Position numbers and translations under genes: made by a program. 64,000 nucleotides of DNA from NCBI RefSeq assembly GCF_001411555.2, contig NC_049911.1, positions 1,240,001 to 1,304,000 of the forward strand, read 5' to 3'. Below, piece by piece: positions 33,635 through 45,702 of the stretch. A model generated the notes under the pieces. It was not told where the DNA came from. It saw nothing but the letters and a program-made list of their open reading frames with translations, and did no database searches. The DNA is from Juglans regia. Lineage: Eukaryota; Streptophyta; Magnoliopsida; Fagales; Juglandaceae. Every line of letters starts with the position of its first letter. Within the stretch, counting starts at the first letter, position 1.

Positions 33635-36600
33635 TGTAACACCTAGGGGCCGGCCCAGTTCCAAGTGCTAAACCCATCTTAGAAAAATGAAAATACAAAA
33701 ATGTCCAAGTGCTAAACCCATCTTAGAAAAAAGAAAATACAAAAATGTACCATTTTATCCAAGATCTTTGAGGCTTTGTAGATGAAATATTTAGATAAAA
33801 ATTAAATAAAGTATTATTATAATATAAATTTTTAATATTATTTTTATTTTAAAATTTATAAAAATTGAATTACTTATTATAGAGTTTATGATTATAAATT
33901 AGGATTTTACTAGATACAAGTAAGTTCGTGCACCATATCGCATATTGATAATTTTTTTTATTTAAAAAAAATTTTTTTGAGAGAAGAAGAAAATCTCCTA
34001 TATCATAAAAATTATTTTTATTTTTAATTCACATCATTTCATTAAATATATGTATTACATATTAATATTAGTGCATAAATTGATACACAAACTTATTTGC
34101 AATAAGATTTTTCCTATAAATTATAATGACGAGACGATTTAGGAACCAGCGTCTTTCCCCTCTTCTTTCGACCCCTACTCCCCCCGATAACTCCCCCTTT
34201 TCACGCAAGTCACCCCACGCCATCACACTCTGCACGTTCTTCTCCTCTCTATCTCAGCGTGACCAACTCCCTCTCAAGTCCATTCTGCAGTTCACGCCCT
34301 CCCTCTCTTGCGATTTTCTTCGTTGCGGTTTGGGGCTGTGATTCGCTGGCCCTTCTCGGAGTCTCGCGGCCGTCGAGCCTCCTCACCGGAACGGTATTGA
34401 ACTAAGGTAAGCTTTGGTTCACTCCCCCTCCGTTCACACGAGCCCCTGCATCGAGCGCCACCCCTGCGTCCGCTCCTTCGATTCCAGTCGCTAGCCGCCG
34501 CGTGGCAGCGGCCACCTCGCCACGCCGTCGGCTCTTGCTTCGTCGGTCGGTAAGCCTCACTTCTTCATTTCTCCGTCTCTCTCTCTCTCTCTCTACTCTC
34601 TGCTCTTTTCCTCTCTGTATCTCCGTGCTCCATTCCCTCACGAATTCTCTCTATCACGTTCCTCTATTTTCCGTTAGCTTTTATTTTGTTTTCCTGTGGT
34701 TGTGCCTTACTCGTCCCTCGATTCTCTGGCTTGTCACTGTTTCGATTCCAGCCATCGTGCACTGCCACGTGTTACCAAGTCGTCGGCCGCCCCACGTCGT
34801 TCGCCAAGCCACACCACCACCACGCGAACTCGGGTTGACATTGTCTGGCACAGGGCATTGAAATCGGCCCTTGGCAGCGTCCCTCATCCTCGAGTTCGAC
34901 AGATCACCGGAACGCAATTTGGGTAAGTTTCAATCTAAAAATCGAATCGTTATTGTGTGACGCATGTTTGTGTCTACTGGAGGTTGTATTGTCTCTGGTT
35001 GTGTGTTTGAAATTTGTAGAGATTGTGAATACACAGTGGGAGGTGTGTGGAGACATTCTTGAATGTAATGTGGGAAAGTGAGGTGAGGAAGTGACTTGTA
35101 AATGTGGGCTGTTTTATTGATCAATATGTCGAATATTGGGCTGTTTTGGATTGCTGATATGTTAGCTTGCAGGATGTTTGTTGTGTGACTTGTTGGGAGT
35201 TGCTGGTTGTAGTACTGGGGGTGGGTAAGATTTGACAGTGTGGCTGTGTGGTCGTCGGGCATGTCGGTCTGACATGTTAGGGATAATTTGCATAAGCCAG
35301 GTGTAAGTTATTTTTGAACGTGTGGGCTGATTGTTGGCTATTGGATATGTTGTGATCAAGTTCATTTTGACTTAATAGTGTAGGTTGTGGCTTGAGGTGT
35401 GTGTGGTGAATGATTAAGGGAAGCCCGAGGAAGTTGGGTTTATTTATTGGTGTAGTGCGTGGACATTGTACTTGGACCATTATAAACCCAAAGCACTGGG
35501 ATGAACTATTTTGTTATGGGTTGTTTACGAGTGCACTTGGGTCTTTAGTTTCGAGTTTTACAATTTTGTTAGTTGGTTGGTTTTGTACGTGTACAAGTTA
35601 TTAATATGTTAGTGATATTGTTGGATTAAGTCGTGACTCTACTACGGTTCAGGTTTTAGAGAATACGTTATAAGAGTCAGGTAAGCGGGATTTCTATGCT
35701 AGACTTTGCATAAAACGAATTGACTGAGATTGATTCTATGAAAAATATGCATGTTTTGTTATGAAAATAAAACTTGAAAACAACCTCGGTCATTTTATTT
35801 GTATCATTCATGGAATTCGTATGAGAGAATACTTGTGGTCGTGACTGGTATAGACATGAGCTATTTCTGGCATGCTGTTTCTGAACTATGTAAAAATAGA
35901 GCTAATATGAAATCTGAAAATTTGTACATGTTATGTGAAGATGTTCTGAATTTGTTTGAATATGTGAAAATGATCTGAATCTGTTCAGTATTCTATTTTG
36001 ATATGGTTGGGCTTTTGAAAACCTTTGGCATAATTTCTGATTCTGTATTTGACTTTGTTTCTGGTTCTGATCCAATGATTCTGATTTTATGATTGTGATG
36101 ATACCAACGATTTTGTTCTACTTTGATAAATGGCTCTGTCACGGGATGTAATAGTGACTTCTAGCCGTGTCACGGGATATAATAGTGACCCCTGACTCTG
36201 CCATGAGACATTATAGTGGCCTCTGGCCCTGCCACGGGATACAATAGTGGCATCTGGCCCCGTCACGAGATATAATAGTGATCTCTGTTCTGAGTGCATC
36301 ACTTTGGGTAACGAACAATGATAGATTCTATTTAGTTAACCGCAGGCATGCACAACTCTACCACTGGGGTTAAACATAGCCTCTAATATGATATGATATG
36401 ATGCTCTAATATGATATGACATGATGATGATGCTCAGTTATGTATGTCAAATGATACTTTTGAATATGAATGTTTTTGAATTGTTCGCTCAGATATTATT
36501 TATAACATATATTGTTTCTGCATTATGAAATTAAAGGTTTTTGTTTTTGCATTCTGAAACTGAAGGTTTTTGTTATGCATTATGAACTTTGTAAATGCTC

Positions 36601-37052
36601 ACGTTTACATACTAATATATATTCTCTGTTTACTAAATTATTGATAATTCACCCCTTATTTTCATAATATTTTTAGATGATGTGAATGTGTTGACAGATG
36701 ATCAAGAATAAAAAGCAGGAACAAGATTGTTGTGTGTAGGGGATAAGTACTGAGATTTCTGGAGACTACTATCTAGTAGATTGATTTGTTTTGTCGATTT
36801 GGTTTATTAGAAAGTTGACACTTTTTTTAAGTCTTAAGGAGTTGATTTATTTGTTAGATTATTATTTTGATAACCTTGTAGAGGGAGATACATGTATATA
36901 TGGTGGAAATAGATGAATTTATATTCATGGAGTTTTTGAAAATAAATGAGGTTATGTTTATGGAGTCTTTTGGAATATTCATTTGTATTGTGAAAGATGG
37001 TTTTAGGGGACAGGTAGTAATTCTCCGACTCCTCCGGAACCGAGGCGTTACA
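33635..37052 (+). mobile_element. Long LTR (about 3.4 kb) of a Ty3/gypsy-type element
   Basis: The right end GAGGCGTTACA is followed after one base by a tRNA-iMet primer site, so this is a 5' LTR on the plus strand. The left end is placed at TGTAACACCTAGG from sequence style and is less certain. It contains a CT-rich promoter-like part (34130-34700) and a 31-bp tandem array (36132-36286). Near its start a ~35-bp unit (aagtgctaaacccatcttag...) is tandemly duplicated, and an AT-rich MITE-like insertion sits at about 33900-34118. No gag or pol follows: the internal region is gone. Confidence 0.6.
36132..36286 (+). repeat. 31-bp minisatellite, five units
   Basis: Five head-to-tail copies share the core tcacgggatataatagtg. 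Each is 31 bp with no length variation. The units differ by substitutions only (cacggg/catgag/cacgag). Confidence 0.85.
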
Positions 37053-37310
37053 GTTGGTATCAGAGCCAGGTTAGAGGTTCGATAAAATAGATCAATCTTC
37101 TAGATAGTAATCTCCATAATAAAAAGCGGGAACAAGATTGTTGTGTGTAGGGATAAGTAGTCCATAAACATAATCTCATTTATTTTCAAAAACTCCATGA
37201 ATATAAATTCATCTATTTCCACCAAATATACATGTATCTCCCTCTACAAGGTCATCAAAATAATAATCTAACAAATAAATCAACTCCTTAAGACTTAATA
37301 AAAGTAGGTT
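36820..37310. repeat. Inverted and direct duplication of the LTR end around the primer site
   Basis: About 145 bp of the LTR (about 36820-36968; contains agtcttaaggagttgattta and catggagtttttgaaaataa) recur in inverse orientation at about 37162-37305. A ~45-bp segment (aaaaagcaggaacaagattg at about 36709) recurs in direct orientation at about 37119. The spacer holds the LTR end and the primer site. Confidence 0.8.
37055..37070 (+). other. Primer binding site (initiator Met tRNA)
   Basis: TGGTATCAGAGCCAGG is complementary to the 3' end of plant initiator tRNA-Met and sits at the standard place right after the LTR end. Confidence 0.85.
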
Positions 37311-37368
37311 ATGTGCATTCGCCAATGGTTTTTTCTTCCTGAATTTTTATGGTATCCTTTTCCCCCTA

Positions 37369-37424
37369 ACATATCAAATTTCTTTTACTTATCAAAAAAA
37401 AAAAAAACATATCAAATTTCTTTT
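37369..37424 (+). repeat. Micro-LINE insertion: ACTTATC plus poly(A) with 18-bp target duplication
   Basis: acatatcaaatttctttt occurs at 37369-37386 and again at 37407-37424. Between them lies only acttatc followed by A13-14, the last bases of the LINE family seen at 25262 and 58861. Confidence 0.75.
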
Positions 37425-38363
37425 TTTCAGTTTAATATCTCAGTTGGATTATGTTGCAACTGAATTAAGTTTTGTTTGTTAGGTGTTGACTGCAAAAAAG
37501 ATGTTGAAGCATGTGCTGGGCAAGGTGTGGAATAAAGGGATCAATGGATTTGGAGGGGACAAAGTTAGGCCTCCTTTTTTTGTTCTCACAAGCAGTTTCC
37601 ACAATGGACAGGTAGCTGGTTTTTGCTCAAAATTTCCTGTGTGTCAATTACCAACCATTAATTCTGGGCCTTGTCCTCACGACGAATAACTAAAAATCTA
37701 AAGAAAATTTGAAATGAACATTGCCACTGCTGAATTTGTTGTCCATAATTTGTTTATGGTTTTCGTATTGTCAAACAAATGTTCTCTTTTTTTCCATGGG
37801 TGACTTCCTGTGGTAAGTTGGAGCTAGTTGGCAGTTGCAACTGTACCTTGTGAACACCAACAAGCTTATTTGCTTCTGCCCTGGCTTAAACAAGCCAGTA
37901 CGCTAAGCCCCTGACCTGTCAGTCAGTAGTGGAACCCCCTCTAACGAGCAAATGGAAGTAAGTGACGCTATTAGGTTTGAACACGTTTGCAAATTGCAAG
38001 CACCTTTGAATTTATTGAAATATAGATGGTGGACACAGATAAGAGTACTGCACACATATAAAATAAAGCTAAGGTGAATTTAGGTATCAATAGGTCTGTG
38101 GGATGTATCTCTTGTAGTGTGATTTTGAATAATACTTGGTATGGCACAACTGTGCAGGAATGGAAGTCATTTGACGATTGTAAAAGCTGCTACTTGTTTA
38201 TTAGAATTGTTATCACTTTTGACAAGATAAAGTCCCTTCTGGTGTTGCATTTTTACAGGTTCATTTTGCACCAAGAAGATTTCCTAGATGATTAGCCGGC
38301 CTACACTTGGAAGGTCAAAAAATCCAACTAAGCATATAGTTCAAACAACGCACTGTAGCCTAC
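37425..38363 (+). other. Upstream region of the uL18-like gene, possible untranslated exons
   Basis: A segment 37482-37612 is bounded by acceptor-like (tttgttag) and donor-like (acag|gtagct) sites and has an open frame (MLKHVLGKVWNKGINGFGG), but it cannot be joined in frame to the coding exon. A strong acceptor (tttttacag) near 38258 precedes the coding region. These may be 5' UTR exons or a relic of another gene; I do not recognise the peptide. Confidence 0.35.
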
Positions 38364-38675
38364 ATGGAGCCATTTACGCTTGATGTGTTCATTTCAAAAC
38401 GATTTGTGTCGGCCTCACTCACCCACAGGGTGACAAGTAAGCAGGTTGCAGTTGCTGGTACCAACTCTAAAGACATTAAAGCTGTACTCAAGTCCCGGTC
38501 AGATATACCAGCATGTTTGGCCGTTGGTGCTATTCTGGCCGACAGGGCAAGAGAAGCTGATGTGTATACTGCTTCCTACACGCCGAGGGAGAGGGACAAG
38601 TTTGAAGGGAAGATCAGAGCAGTGGTTCAATCCCTTATTGATAATGGGATTGATGTCAAAATTTATCTGGACTGA
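38364..38675 (+). CDS. uL18-like (L18p/L5e family) ribosomal protein, small
   Basis: A single coding exon of 103 aa. The start at 38364 (MEPFTLDVFISKRFVSASLT) is chosen because an in-frame TAG lies 27 nt upstream. The whole protein reads as one L18p domain: an N-terminal beta strand with RFVSASLTHR, the centre QVAVAGTNSKDIKAVL, SRSDIPACLAVGAILADRA, and the C-terminal helix KIRAVVQSLIDNGIDVKIYL. Bacterial-type uL18 binds 5S rRNA in the large subunit. Plants have several such nuclear-encoded proteins, some organellar. No basic N-terminal extension or targeting peptide is visible in this exon, so the compartment is open. The long repeat-filled region upstream may be an intron in the 5' UTR. Confidence 0.8.
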   Translation: MEPFTLDVFISKRFVSASLTHRVTSKQVAVAGTNSKDIKAVLKSRSDIPACLAVGAILADRAREADVYTASYTPRERDKFEGKIRAVVQSLIDNGIDVKIYLD

Positions 38676-39038
38676 ATCCAGTTGCCTGCCTTTGTTAATT
38701 AACTTTCATTCGGACCCATGGGGACGGAAAATGCTGTGTAACCCTAGTTTTTTAACTTATGAAGGCATCATGCCATTATGCTGAGAATCAAAGAATGGTG
38801 TGAATTAGCTGCTTCTCTCTCTCTCTCTCTCTCACCATATTTTGGGAGCTTTCTCCAGAATTTCCTTACTTCTTAGCTGTATAACTTGTGGTCTGAGGTT
38901 GGTCGAGGTTCGATTCCTTGACTTGGTGTTTGAGGTGTGAGGCAGCTTCAAGCGCGCTCGCACGCATAGTTACAACACAGGTGATTGATCATGTGTATAT
39001 TTTTAGAGTTGTCAACAGTTACGAAAGGTGACTAATTA
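38676..39038. other. 3' flank of the uL18-like gene
   Basis: Holds the 3' UTR and a (CT)n run at about 38813-38833. No other gene is seen. Confidence 0.5.
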
Positions 39039-39651
39039 GAGCACTCACAATGGATTCTTTATCTTATCTTTTAAAATATATCATCAAAACTCATTTTTTC
39101 TATTTTACATATTGACTTTTATAATATGTTATCTATCAGCTTATCTATTTTTTCTCTATATCATTTAAATATTCTTTTTTTATTCTTTTTAAATATTTCA
39201 TTTCTACCAATAAATTTATAATATCCATATATTTTTTTATATTTGTAATTTATTTTTATATACAATGTAAAATAATTTAGTCCTATATACGTAAAACAAA
39301 AATATATAAGCCAAATAAAAATTAAAAATAAAATCAAATATGAAAAAATTAGTTTAAAAATAATTCCAAGATATTTTTTAGAAGAAATGAAATATATGTG
39401 TTTTAAATGATGAACAATAAAAATAATTTGCTTATATGATACAAATCAAAGTAAATAAAAATGAGGGAATAAATAAAATATCAACAATAAAAAATTTTTA
39501 CAAGATGAACAGTACCCGCTACATATAGCGGGGTATTATAGCTAAATGTATTTTACACTTCATTTTATATAATCGGATGGAGCTTCTTTTTGAAACAATT
39601 CTTCAAATTATTTATATTTTTTATATAATACAAAAGCCATTTGAAGTGCTC
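39039..39651. mobile_element. PIF/Harbinger-type MITE, diverged relative of 29382-29757
   Basis: Imperfect ends GAGCACTCACAATGGATTC and (complement) GAGCACTTCAAATGGCTTTT. TTA precedes the left end but no clean duplication follows. In reverse orientation it shares with the nested MITE the internal block with a hairpin and CTGTTCA (hairpin at 39515-39532). Confidence 0.7.
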
Positions 39652-40375
39652 CAAGGAAGCAAATATACATACATTTCTCAATGAGGAAAGTATCATAATG
39701 TCTCGACTGCCAACTTCATTAATTTTTTAAGGAAGTCGTGTAGTCCTCATCTTTTTTAACCCCGTCTTAAAATGTGAATTTAAAATTTAGAACCTTCAAA
39801 AAAATTAGGACAAATAAAAAAAATCTTGTGTTTTGTTGATTTGGTATTTCAAAAAAAAAAATATCATAATATAGATAATGTAATACAATTTAATAATATA
39901 ACATTTTATAATTAGAGAGTATTGTGATCTAATATTTTTTCATCTCCCTTGCAACCATCATATCACTCTATTACTATTCATATTATTATTATTATTATTA
40001 TTGTAATTATTATGATATTCTAATTTCTTAATTTTGAACCTTAGATCTGTTTTTCCGTTTCTTATTGAATCTCTGATTTTTCACATGAAAAAGAAACCTG
40101 CATATTAAGGATGCCAATATATTCAACTTATTATGAAAAATGATATTTACAGTTTTGAAATATACAAGTCACACGTATTTTTTGAAAAAAAAAATTAAAT
40201 TTAAGATTTACATAAAAAAATTATTTTTTAATAATAAATTTTACTTTTCTCAAAACAAGTGTGTAGGACTTCACAATGTTCACATTCTAAAACAGTATAT
40301 AATATTATTCTTTATTAAAGATATTTACAAAAATAAATTGTAAAAATTATTTTGCCCCATGGCATTTCTAAAAAA
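39652..40375. other. AT-rich intergenic DNA
   Basis: A (TTA)n run lies near 39980-40005. A dispersed-repeat segment (aatgatatttacagttttgaa at about 40138 to 40345) is related to 8840-8990 and 55740-56040. No gene is seen. Confidence 0.5.
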
Positions 40376-40381
40376 AAATAT

Positions 40382-40390
40382 CTATATATA
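40382..40390 (+). promoter_or_regulatory. Candidate TATA box of the DCD gene
   Basis: TCTATATATAC lies about 30 nt before a CT-rich leader that ends in a good donor, CCAG|GTACTC, at 40544/40545. Confidence 0.45.
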
Positions 40391-40414
40391 CTACCGCTCA
40401 AAGACCAGTGTCCG

Positions 40415-40544
40415 ACTGCCCGTAATCGGTATCTTCTTGACATCTTGTAGCGCTCTCTCTGCCAAATTATATTGCTAGACTATCCTTAACGTTCCCCTCG
40501 GCCCTCTTTCTCTCTCTTTTCTCTCTCTCTCCCTCTCTCTCCAG
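40415..40544 (+). other. Probable untranslated first exon of the DCD gene
   Basis: Pyrimidine-rich leader ending CCAG|GTACTC. The acceptor before the coding exon is at 42960 (gtgtttgcag), giving a ~2.4-kb 5' UTR intron with no convincing coding sequence in it. The exact transcription start is inferred. Confidence 0.45.
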
Positions 40545-42999
40545 GTACTCTCTTCCTATCTCTCTCTGTATTAGGGTTTTATTTTTAATTGAAACTGTTT
40601 ATTTTCCTTTCTTATGTTTCTAATTCCTTGCATTTTACTGGGTTCTGTAACTTCTATTTGGTTGCCGAGGTATAATAAAAGAAAATGATTCGTGGGAATT
40701 TTAAAGCAAAAAAGATATGGATCTATGATTCTAAGTATTTTAGGGCTTTTAAGCCGATAGAGGGATACCATCCTCTCAATTAATCAATGTGGGATTACCG
40801 CTTACAAATTCTTTATCGGAATTTTTTTTTTAAATCACGAAAATCTAGAAAAAAAAATTGAGAAAAAATGAGAAAGAAGGTGAGAATCCAGCAATGGAGA
40901 CTCACAAAGATGGAAAAAAAGAAGAAAATCTAGAGAGAGAAACTCTCAACCCATCTCTCTTGCGTCAGAAGCTCGAGCTCCCCTTAACCGAGTTTTGAAC
41001 CTTTCACTTATAACCAAGCATTTTGAGAAACCCATAACATTTTTCAGAAGTGATGGCGGTTGAGAGTTTACTTCTAACAGCTTTAATGAGTACTGTGTGC
41101 AACATGGAATTAAAAAAGAATTATCCTGCCCTTATACTTCAGAGTAGAATGGTGTCAGTGCTGGATTTTATTTTTTTTGGAAAATTGTTATGAGATGACA
41201 ATTTTTTATTGTACCTCTCTATGTGTTTCTCTTTTTTTTTTTCTTGGCAGTGAAACAAGAGACATGCGGTGTTGTACATCTAAGATTAGTGAGCTTTATT
41301 TGTTAGGAAAATGCTTTTTCGTTGTTCTATGCATACATTTATCGGTGTAAATGCTTCCTTATCGGTGTAAATCATATAATATAGGATTTATATTATTCTT
41401 TTGGTGAATTTAGTTTATAAAAATGGGTTGCAAATGAATTAATGTTTTCCAACTTGATGGAAATATGTGGTTTGTTGGATGTGAATTTCTGAAGGAATTA
41501 TTCGTGATGGCTTTTAGGATTTCCCTGAAAAATTTACTCGAGGATGTGTATGGGAGCATTATCTTGTAAAGTGCACAGCGATATTAATTCATTACTTTAG
41601 ATAGTATTAAATTGTTACAACTTTTCTGCGCAATTATAGTTTGTATATTGCGTGCCTGCAAGAAGCGCCAAATGGAATAATGTTTCTACCCGTAATACGG
41701 TACTAATTTAATGTCTTGGTTGTTTTTCCAGAAAAGGAACAAAAAACAAAGGAAGTAATGGAAATAGTTTTTTTATATGGCACGTTTTCCCCTCACTATG
41801 TATGGTGTTGTGTGCTAGTGTTATTGAATTACATTTGGTGCTACTCAAGATGTTAAAACGTAACTGACCACTTTAGACAGTATTCAAATAGTTGTACTGC
41901 TTGCCCAGACCATTGATGGTTGAAAATAGTCTAGTTACAGGTCTTAGATATTGGAGTTGACAGGGAAAACATGAATGCTTTTGGTTTTAGATGAATAGAT
42001 GACTATAGAGAGGTTCCTATAGTTAAGTTTTCATTTGTTTTGCTGGGTGTCTGTTTTTGCAACAAACACTCCATTTTCCACTTCCAATACTTCCTTTGCA
42101 TTTAAAGCTTTCTATAAAGATGTCAGAGAGATTTTTGAGGTCAAATGGTCTTGCAGCAACAATTGGCACCCCTGTTAGGACCTTCCAATTTATTGTTGCA
42201 CACTTTTATTTTTGTTTTTTTATTTTTTTGCATTAAAAATGAACTTACTCTTCCAACAGATTTTAAGAAATTTTTCCATCTTTTGAAATCCATTACTGAT
42301 TTTGGGAAGGAGCCCCTGTTCCAAACCAGACTTTGCAGTTTTTTTCTGATTGTTCTGCAGCTCTCATTCCAGGAAGTCCTTGATCCCTTCCTTATTATAA
42401 TTCCCATGCTTGATACTTTCATTAAATGAGGTGATTCTTGGTTGTGGGAGGAGGTTAAAGAAGATTACCACTGAAAATTTTGTTTTATATAACAGCTATT
42501 GCTGATTATCGAGGATGTAGTTTAGTTTGCTCTTTCCTTGGCAGAGATAAATTTGCAGAACCTAAGCCTTCATTTGATTGAGGAGGCTGATAATATATCA
42601 AGCTTGTGCATAAATTGGTGCTCTTGATTGGTTCTCTTGAGGATCTCTTTCTTTATTATCCTCTCATGTAGCTTTGTTTTCTCTATCTTCTTTAAGAATT
42701 CTGGAGTACACAACATTAACACGCTATGCAGTGTTTTGTGAGTATAGGGCATGCACGTTTCAATTGAATAGGTTTAATGTTTATATATATTTTTATAATC
42801 CTTTGCTTCCCCCCGGTAATGCGGTGGTGATAACATTTTATTTCCTCTTTCTTTCCTTCTTTTTGAAACCAGATGATAGATTGCTAGTAAATATGACAAT
42901 GTACTGTCAGTTTTGAACAGAAAACCAAGAGAAATCTTTTCAGTGGCAACGTGTTTGCAGGGATACATCTTGATCAGGCAGCCTATTGGTTCGTGAAAT

Positions 43000-44990
43000 A
43001 TGGAACAGGAAAAGAATAGGGAAGCAGAGACTGCTCCAGAGTCATCTACTAAACCAGGGTCATCTACTAAACCAGAGTCTAACATTAAGGAACAAGAAAA
43101 CAAAAATAAATCAGGCACTTCTACAGAGGCATCTATGAAACCAGATTCTATCAAGAAGGAAGCAGAAGCTCCTGCAGAGGCATATACTGGACCAGAGTCA
43201 TCAAGAAAGAAAGCCCCAAATTCATTAAAGGCAAAATCTAAAATTACAAAGAAGTCTCTTGGCAGTAACTTCTTGAACTCCAGAAAAGATAAAGGTGATC
43301 GACAGGCTCGGTGGAGACAAAGAAAGAAGAATAAGCGTGTGCTGAAGGGCAACATAGAAAGCAGCAATAATGGAGAAGATTTAAGGCTAAAGTCTAGAGA
43401 AGAAGGCAAAGGGAAGAATAGCATAGATGAAGAGCATAAAAATAAGAGCAATCAACCTAAAAGGAACCAAAAGCCAATCATTGAGTTGGGACAGCACAAA
43501 CAAAGAAAGAGAAATGGAGGAGAGCATGGCTTGGCAGACAGTATAATTACAAGTCAAAAGAACAAAGAAACACTTGATGGCCCCATAAAGGGCCAACATG
43601 ATGAGAAGAAAGAAAAAATTGGTGGTATGATCTTCATGTGCAATGCAAAGACCAAGCCGGATTGTTTTCGCTATCGTGTAATGGGTGTCACAACAAGTAA
43701 AAAGGATGTTGTGATGGGTGTCAAACCGGGGCTTAAAATTTTTCTCTATGATTTTGATCTGAAGCTTCTTTATGGGATTTATACGGCATCCTCCTCTGGT
43801 GGCATGAGACTTGAACCAAGAGCTTTTGGTGGGGCATTCCCTGTTCAGGTCAGATTTTCTTGGAGCTTGACTTCTCTTTATAACTATTGAAGTTTTGTCC
43901 ATCTGTATAGCCAGGTGGGTGTATTAATGACTTTTCAGTTTTCAGGTAAGGTTCAGTATTGAGAAGGACTGTCTTCCGCTACCTGAGAGTGTTTTTAAAC
44001 AAGCCATCAAGGAAAATTATGATGGAAAGAACAAATTCAAAACAGAGCTTACTGTTAAACAAGTATGATTCACTTGTTTTCTCCGTAATTAAGGGTCATT
44101 GTCTTCTTTCAAATTTTGACGTGGAAAATGTTTCCAATTTTTCCCTTCAGGCTAGGAAGCTCAAAGAGCTTTTCCGACCTGCTGAAGTACATTCAACTGC
44201 GCCGCCTGTCAGCACTCCGCTAGTTGCTAAAGAAGTGTGGCCTCATGCTCACAAGGTAGCACTTGCTAGCGATCCTTATACCCATGGCGATTCTAGTAGT
44301 TATCACTTCCTGCCTCATGAAAGGGATCATCAGCATATTGCATACAGAGGTGTGACAACTCTACCGAGAGTGGAAATTCCTAGGGAGTTTTACCCGACTG
44401 AAAAGGAGTATCAAGCTCATGGTCTTCATGGAGATAGAAGAAATTTAATCCCCCCTCCTCATGTTACTCCTACTTTTGAAACATACCAAATGGACCATGA
44501 AAGAGTGCATCTGAGACAGCCGGACCATATGGAGACCGTCCCTGCACAGAGAGAGACTGTTCGTGCGGATCCTCTCTACATGAATGAAAAAGAGTATCAG
44601 GCTTATGGTCTTGGCGCTAGACGTGAAATGCCCACCTCTGTTCCTGTTGCAACTGTGACATCTGCGACTGCTTTAGGCTTCTATAAAGAGGATCCTTACA
44701 ATGCTTATCGTTATGGTACTTCATCAGTGGAACCTTATTTGCCACCTCTGAGGAGAGAGGAAGCCCCTTCAGGTTCTTATTCTATTGGTGGAATGCATCC
44801 ACTTGAGACTGCTCATTTACGCAGGACAGAAAATGATCGAGTGGGTAGCTTATACTCCGCATATGATGCTGCTGCTGCTCTACAGCACAATAACCAGACG
44901 CAGCATTATCAGGCTGCTCAGCCTGAAGCCGCACCCGGGCCTGTTTCATCTCGGTACTCATTTGCTGGTCTATCGTACTCATACCGCTGA
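43000..44990 (+). CDS. DCD (Development and Cell Death) domain protein
   Basis: Coding exons 43000-43848, 43946-44062 and 44151-44990, in frame, give 601 aa. Residues 1-205 are polar and disordered, with a short repeat around [12 protein letters not shown] and a basic stretch [13 protein letters not shown] that could be a nuclear signal. The DCD domain covers about 206-332: [67 protein letters not shown] and [10 protein letters not shown] at the end. The C-terminal 270 residues are rich in Tyr, His and Pro and repeat a Y-(P/M)-x-E-K-E-Y-Q-A-(H/Y)-G-L unit twice. Plant DCD proteins are linked to stress, hormone and cell-death responses; the molecular role is unknown. The upstream leader is interrupted by an intron. 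Confidence 0.9.
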
Positions 44991-45702
44991 CTGAATTTGC
45001 ATCTTCCATTGCCTCGCCTCCCCTTGTTATAAAAGTTAGTCAAATACTTGAACTTCTTGAATTGTTTCTGATGGTACTTAGGCATTGAATTTGTGGGCTG
45101 TGTATGTTTTCACTTGTCGCGAAGTGCCTGACTCTGCATTTTAGTGAATCGCTAACTGAGATTACCCAAAACATAAAAAAGATTGATTACGAAGGTTGCA
45201 CTGATTAATATATTTTCCATAGTTGAATTGTGTGGTGTTATGGGATGTTTAGAAAATGGATGGCTGCAAAGTACAAACGATGCGGGAGCACGGCCCTACA
45301 TCTGCTGCACTTTCAATTGCAGAATGTATGTATGAGGGAACAGAATCGAGCCCCAAATTTGAGCCACACTGTGTTTAAAACTGCATGGTTATTATGTCAA
45401 TCAAAATTGTCTGGTGGAATCACTTGTGCTTCAGTATGAGAAATTTTATTTACAATCCTGAGTGAGAGATTGTGTGTGCAATTTCATTGATGAATGGGAG
45501 TAAAAGAAAAAAAATATATCATTTTAAAAATGATATTATTGTAATTTTAAATTTTTTTTTTAAACATAACTGTATGGACATGTATATATGCAATCCCTAT
45601 TTGGAGATTGCATGTAGACTATAACTTTACAAATATTATGTTTTTTTTTTCATTTTAATTAAAGTACGAAAATCATTTTTGTTGTAGCATGTTTTGGGGT
45701 TT
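44991..45702. other. 3' region of the DCD gene and intergenic DNA
   Basis: Short open frames near 45230-45440 are not recognisable and are probably 3' UTR or flank. T-rich runs precede the tail of the next LINE. Confidence 0.5.

Noticed and set aside
34126..34926. GC-richer open frames that look like a gene start
   Set aside because: They lie inside a long LTR ending at a primer binding site; a CT-rich LTR promoter/leader explains the composition.
38890..38960. GGTTCGATTCC B-box-like motif, possible tRNA gene
   Set aside because: No acceptor stem or convincing A box at proper spacing; does not fold as a tRNA.
42141..42429. Open frames on both strands upstream of the DCD coding exon
   Set aside because: Hydrophobic, T-rich plus-strand frame inside the presumed 5' UTR intron; no family similarity and no splice logic.
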